A stretch of 64,000 nucleotides of DNA from Enterobacteriaceae bacterium UBA2655 (GTDB lineage: Bacteria; Pseudomonadota; Gammaproteobacteria; Enterobacterales; Enterobacteriaceae). This document shows positions 60,418-64,000 of the stretch, piece by piece. How positions within the stretch are numbered: the stretch's first letter is position 1; each line of letters begins with the position of its first letter. The notes beneath the pieces were generated by a model. That model was given only the letters and a program-made list of their open reading frames with translations, had not been told where the DNA came from and made no database searches. Both the position numbers and the translations under genes were made by a program. The stretch covers positions 246 through 64,245 of the forward strand of contig DENB01000032.1 in assembly GCA_002359495.1 (NCBI GenBank). The letters are read 5' to 3'.

Positions 60418-61170
60418 TTATCGATGTTTCAGGGTAAACAGCACACCGTTCACCATATACCAGCCGTAATAGTAATATATTTTTAAAGGATTGTTTTTAT
60501 AGATAATTCTTAATAATTCAAGATGCCATTTCGCCGCTTTGTTTTTGTTGCGCGAAAGGGAATCCCCCAGCTCGTAGTAGTTAACCAGGGTTTTCTGAAT
60601 AACGCGCGCCTGCTTATAGCGGCTGAACAGCTCATAAAGGAAAAGGAAATCTTCATGGCCTTTGCGCTGGAAGAACAGCCCCTGCGGCGGCCGACGGAAA
60701 CAGACCGAGGAGAAGCAGACGCGATACTGCTTTTTCACGAAGTTTTCTTGCTGGAGATAGGGCTTGCCGTAAACGATGTCGTGATCGGCGCTTTTGGTTT
60801 TGTAGTGGTAATGGGTGATCACGAAATTATCGCCGGCGGCGATAGCGGCGGCCTGTTCGGCCAACTTTTCAGGATGCCACTCGTCGTCGCTGTCCAGAAA
60901 GGCGATGATCTCTTCTTTCGCGGCGCGCAGTCCGACGTTGCGGGTCTCCGCCGCGCCAAGGTTGACCTCATTGTCCAGCAGTGTGATGCGCGCATCCTGA
61001 CAATGTTCGCGCACAAAGGCGAGCGAGTCGTCGGTGGATTTATCGTTAATCAGATAGATATGCCAGTCGGTATAGCTCTGATTAATGACAGAGTGCAGCG
61101 CACGTAAAATAGTCTGACGTGCGTTATACATCGGGATAACGATGCCAACGGTGCCAACGTGATTATTCAT
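60418..61170 (-). CDS. GT2 glycosyltransferase (short; AmsE-like candidate)
   Basis: The 250-residue GT-A enzyme has GIVIPMYNARQTILRALHSV, INDKSTDDSLAFV, NVGLRAAKEEIIAFLDSDDE (DxD metal site) and a basic C-terminus. It lies between the AmsB-like and AmsD-like genes. Size is close to AmsE, but position differs from the Erwinia amylovora order, so the equivalence is uncertain. Confidence 0.83.
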   Translation of the reverse strand: MNNHVGTVGIVIPMYNARQTILRALHSVINQSYTDWHIYLINDKSTDDSLAFVREHCQDARITLLDNEVNLGAAETRNVGLRAAKEEIIAFLDSDDEWHPEKLAEQAAAIAAGDNFVITHYHYKTKSADHDIVYGKPYLQQENFVKKQYRVCFSSVCFRRPPQGLFFQRKGHEDFLFLYELFSRYKQARVIQKTLVNYYELGDSLSRNKNKAAKWHLELLRIIYKNNPLKIYYYYGWYMVNGVLFTLKHR

Positions 61171-61241
61171 CTGTATACCTGAACGAAATGTGACGTAAAA
61201 AATTGCTCCTGCGCAGGAGCAACAGAGTGAGATAGCGGCGA

Positions 61242-62168
61242 TCAGGAGATCGCTTTTTTACCGCTGAACCGCGCTCTGACCTTATCTTTCAGGCGGTTCA
61301 TAAAATAGGCGCGGTTATCTTTATTCGTCAGGAAAAAGTAGCGGGCGAAGCTGAGGCTGGCGAGCAGCGAATTCCCGTCCATTTTATACCTCAGCGGCAG
61401 CTTGAAGGCTTTGTAGGTATGAATGTCGCGCTGAGTCAGATAGGGCTTCATGGTATCCAACCAGAAAATTGAATATTTAACCGATTCACCTTTATGTTTG
61501 GAACCAAACTTTGTGACCAGATGGTAGTTGGCCAGCGGCTGGGAAATCATCACGAAATCGTAGCCCATACGATCGGCGCGAATGCAGAAATCGTAATCCT
61601 GATGGCGGATATAGCGTGTATCGAATTTTATCGCCTCCGCATCTTCCCGCTTCAGCACGATGGTGCTGGTCTGAATAAAGCCGTAGCAGCCGAAAAGATA
61701 TTCCGCGACGGTTTCGTTTTTACCCGGCGTCTGCATCGGCATCACCTTGAGAAAATGGCCGTCCTGATAGATATTGACCTGGCTGTAAAGCACGAAGCGG
61801 CTTCTGCCGGCGGCTTCCAGCTCATTAATCTTCTCAAAAGCGAGCTGCAGCTTATCGGCGCGCCATTCGTCGTCCGCATCCAGAAAGCTGATATAGTCGC
61901 CCTGCGCCAGTTCGATGCCTTTGTTACGCGCGCCGGCGCCGTTCAGCTTGACGTCCGACAGCACCAGGTTGATCTCCAGCTCCTGGTAACGTTCGCTTTT
62001 AACAACCTTTTCCAGTTCAGCGGCATCTTTGGATTTGTCATCCACAATGATCACTTCAAAGTTGCGATAAGTTTGTGCTTTTACACAATCCAGCGTCGTC
62101 ACGATCGATTCCGAAGCGTTGTACGCGGGAATTACAATTGAAAAGCGAATATCCTTCATTGCCAGCAC
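61242..62168 (-). CDS. wceB: GT2 glycosyltransferase (AmsB/WceB-like)
   Basis: The 308-residue GT-A enzyme has FSIVIPAYNASESIVTTLDC, IVDDKSKDAAELEKV, NKGIELAQGDYISFLDADDE and RHQDYDFCIRADRMGYDFV. Length, family and position right after the tyrosine kinase gene match AmsB of amylovoran and WceB of stewartan synthesis, enzymes that extend the galactose-primed lipid intermediate. Confidence 0.87.
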   Translation of the reverse strand: MLAMKDIRFSIVIPAYNASESIVTTLDCVKAQTYRNFEVIIVDDKSKDAAELEKVVKSERYQELEINLVLSDVKLNGAGARNKGIELAQGDYISFLDADDEWRADKLQLAFEKINELEAAGRSRFVLYSQVNIYQDGHFLKVMPMQTPGKNETVAEYLFGCYGFIQTSTIVLKREDAEAIKFDTRYIRHQDYDFCIRADRMGYDFVMISQPLANYHLVTKFGSKHKGESVKYSIFWLDTMKPYLTQRDIHTYKAFKLPLRYKMDGNSLLASLSFARYFFLTNKDNRAYFMNRLKDKVRARFSGKKAIS

Positions 62169-62263
62169 CTTTTAACGTCTTAACAAAAGGGTAGGGATTA
62201 ACCGAGCCTGAGGAAAAAAACGGGCCGGATAAGGCCGGCCCGCGCGGTTTATTTCACAGCCTC

Positions 62264-64000
62264 TCAGCTCTTCACATCTTTGCCGTAGCTGTATTCGTAA
62301 TAGTCGTAGCCATAGCCGTAGCTGTTGGAGGCTTTACGCACCACGGCGTTAAGGATGACGCCTTTAATCTCAATGCCGTTCTGGGCAAAGCGTTTAAAGC
62401 TGACATCAATCTCTTTCGTGGTGTTGGTTTCGAAGCGCGCCACCATCAGCGAGGTTCCCGCCAGCTTGCCGATAATCGACGCATCGGTGACGGCCAGTAT
62501 CGGCGGCGTATCGATCAGCACCAAGTCGTAGTTCTTGCTCGCCCACTCCAGCAGCTCGCCCATGCGACGGTGCATCAGCAGTTCGGAAGGGTTCGGCGGC
62601 ACCTGACCGCGCGGCAGGAAGTCGAAGCCCCAGACGCCGCGTTGGATCATCGCCGGGCTGAACTCGGTTTTGCCGGAGAGAATATTGGAGAGACCCGACT
62701 TGTTGTCCGCACCCAGCAGCTCATGGGTATAGCCGCGGCGCATGTCGCCATCAATAAACAGCACTTTCTGCCCCGCTTTCGATACCAGCGTCGCCAGGTT
62801 GGAACAGATAAAGGTTTTACCGATGCCCGGGCTGGCGCCGGTGATCATCAGGATATTGTTCTTGGCTTCCATCATGGCGAAGTGCAGGCTGGTGCGCAGG
62901 CTACGGATCGCTTCGATAGAGAGGTCGGTGGGGTTGCCCAGCGCCAGCAGCGTATCGTGCGGCTCGCTCTTCGTTTTGTTGCCGCGGCGGGCCAGCGCTT
63001 CGGTATCTTTCTTACGCTGCCATTCCGAGAGCGGCACGCTGGCATAGACGTTCATGCCCAGCTCTTCCAGCTGCTCCGGGTTTTCGATGCCGTGATGGAA
63101 CAGCGCTTTCAGCAGCACCAGACCCACGGAGAGCGCCAGACCCAGAATCAGGCTCGCGAGGATAATCAGCATTTTCTTCGGCGCCACCGTCGAGTTGGCG
63201 GTTTCCGCGCGATCGATGATGCGTACGTCGCCGACGGTGCTCGCCTTGCTGATGCCCAGCTCCTGCTGACGGTTAAGCAGCTGCATGTAAATTTCCTGAC
63301 CGGACTGCACGTCGCGGGTCAGACGCAGAATTTCCTGTTGCGTCTGCGGCATCTGGGAAATTCGCTTGTTCAGCTGCGCCTGCTCGGCTTCCAGGGTTTT
63401 ACGCTTTTCCAGCAGCGCGCGGTAGGTCGGGTGATCCTTGGTGAAAAGCTGCTGCACTTCCGCTTCGCGGAAGGTCAGTTCGTTAAGCTGGCTCTGGACG
63501 CTGACGGAGGAATCCAGCGCGGATTTCGCCTCCAGCGACATATCGACCGATTCGTTCTGACGGCGATAGGCGTTCAGCTTGTCTTCCGCTTCATCCAGCT
63601 TGCTGCGGACGGCCGGCAGCTGGTGGTGCAGGAAGTCGAGGCTCTTTTGCGCCTGTTCCGACTTACGCTCGACGTTTTGCAGCAGATAGTTGTTGACGAT
63701 CTGGTTCAGCACCTTGGTGATCTGCACCGGATCTTCGCCCTGATAGGTCAGCCCAAGCACGCCGGTATCCTTGCCTTTATCGGCGATCGACAGGTTCGAC
63801 AGCACCATATTGATCGCCTGCAGATCGTTCAGCTTGGAGACGGTGAAGCTGGTGCCCTCGTCCGCCTCGATGCCGCTGACCAGAAGGGTGACGTCGCCAT
63901 GCTGCTCCAGCTTGCCGACCTGCCCTTTAAATAGCTCCTCGCCCTCTTTGGTAATGGTGTAGCTGTTCGGGCCGTTGACCTCCAGTTCGACATTTCGCTT
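62264..64000 (-). CDS. wzc: Wzc/AmsA tyrosine-protein kinase and EPS co-polymerase, 5' part outside window
   Basis: The visible 578 residues are the C-terminal four-fifths of a Wzc (about 720 residues). In order: end of the periplasmic Wzz domain, a long coiled coil with VNNYLLQNVERKSEQAQKSL, the second transmembrane helix (KKMLIILASLILGLALSVGL), and the BY-kinase domain with Walker A TGASPGIGKTFICSNL, Walker A' KVLFIDGDMRRG and Walker B DLVLIDTPPI. The tail at 62279-62320 is a tyrosine cluster (YGYGYDYYEYSYG), the autophosphorylation site. Wzc controls polymer length and export with Wza and the Wzb phosphatase, which should lie just beyond the window end. No stop interrupts the frame to base 64000. 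Confidence 0.96.
   Translation of the reverse strand, partial: KRNVELEVNGPNSYTITKEGEELFKGQVGKLEQHGDVTLLVSGIEADEGTSFTVSKLNDLQAINMVLSNLSIADKGKDTGVLGLTYQGEDPVQITKVLNQIVNNYLLQNVERKSEQAQKSLDFLHHQLPAVRSKLDEAEDKLNAYRRQNESVDMSLEAKSALDSSVSVQSQLNELTFREAEVQQLFTKDHPTYRALLEKRKTLEAEQAQLNKRISQMPQTQQEILRLTRDVQSGQEIYMQLLNRQQELGISKASTVGDVRIIDRAETANSTVAPKKMLIILASLILGLALSVGLVLLKALFHHGIENPEQLEELGMNVYASVPLSEWQRKKDTEALARRGNKTKSEPHDTLLALGNPTDLSIEAIRSLRTSLHFAMMEAKNNILMITGASPGIGKTFICSNLATLVSKAGQKVLFIDGDMRRGYTHELLGADNKSGLSNILSGKTEFSPAMIQRGVWGFDFLPRGQVPPNPSELLMHRRMGELLEWASKNYDLVLIDTPPILAVTDASIIGKLAGTSLMVARFETNTTKEIDVSFKRFAQNGIEIKGVILNAVVRKASNSYGYGYDYYEYSYGKDVKS

Noticed and set aside
62570..63934. 454-codon plus-strand frame antisense to wzc
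   Set aside because: Gln/Arg/Leu-rich shadow of the coiled-coil region of wzc.

Overview
The window looks like chromosomal DNA of an Erwiniaceae bacterium (Pantoea, Mixta or Erwinia type; genus not resolved). Housekeeping proteins resemble their E. coli counterparts closely over full length (TmaR, YeeA, DacD, SbcB, PlaP, PuuA/B/D/R, YeeZ, the complete his operon, YeaK, Gnd, GalE, GalF). The right end carries an amylovoran/stewartan-type exopolysaccharide cluster, which is characteristic of plant-associated Erwiniaceae.

Layout. 0-9.7 kb: a partial DoxX-like gene, tmaR, yeeA, a three-gene membrane dehydrogenase (Tat small subunit, GMC flavoprotein, triheme cytochrome c), dacD, an acyltransferase, a small membrane protein and a Tat-type SDR oxidoreductase. 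9.9-15.9 kb: an AT-rich accessory island with a frameshifted DUF616 gene, a decayed ORF and two DUF2142 membrane proteins separated by gene-free stretches. 15.9-23.8 kb: sbcB, an amber-interrupted exported-protein gene, the putrescine importer plaP with an overlapping upstream ORF, and a partial putrescine-utilisation set puuA / puuD-puuR-puuB with a probable PuuR operator. 24.0-27.5 kb: a GtrA-GtrB-large membrane glycosyltransferase module of the serotype-conversion kind. 27.7-35.9 kb: yeeZ, then hisL-GDCBHAFI with an intact attenuator. 36.0-41.4 kb: yeaK, two different sulfotransferase-like genes, a periplasmic amino-acid-binding protein and an AstE/AspA-type deacylase; in E. coli this hisI-gnd interval holds wzzB and ugd, both absent here.

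41.5-50.5 kb (minus strand): gnd and an ABC-transporter-dependent O-antigen cluster read from a JUMPstart/ops element: rfbBDAC (dTDP-L-rhamnose), a GT2 glycosyltransferase, an RgpF-type rhamnan synthase, wzm and wzt. No wzy or wzz accompanies it, as expected for ABC export. 50.8-64 kb (minus strand): galE, galF and the distal part of an ams/wce/cps exopolysaccharide operon: wzx, glycosyltransferase, pyruvyltransferase, a tailspike-like glycanase, three further glycosyltransferases and the 5'-truncated tyrosine kinase wzc. No Wzy polymerase gene is visible between wzc and galF.

Much of the window builds or decorates surface glycans, and its most unusual signals are in that theme: a 47-residue-period NPDV repeat shared by a sulfotransferase and the broken DUF616 protein 30 kb away, a C-terminal domain shared by two otherwise different membrane glycosyltransferase candidates 12 kb apart, paired sulfotransferases in the former wzz/ugd slot, and a glycanase whose N-terminus resembles a P22-type phage head-binding domain behind a twin-arginine signal. 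I found no tRNA, rRNA, IS element or CRISPR array.
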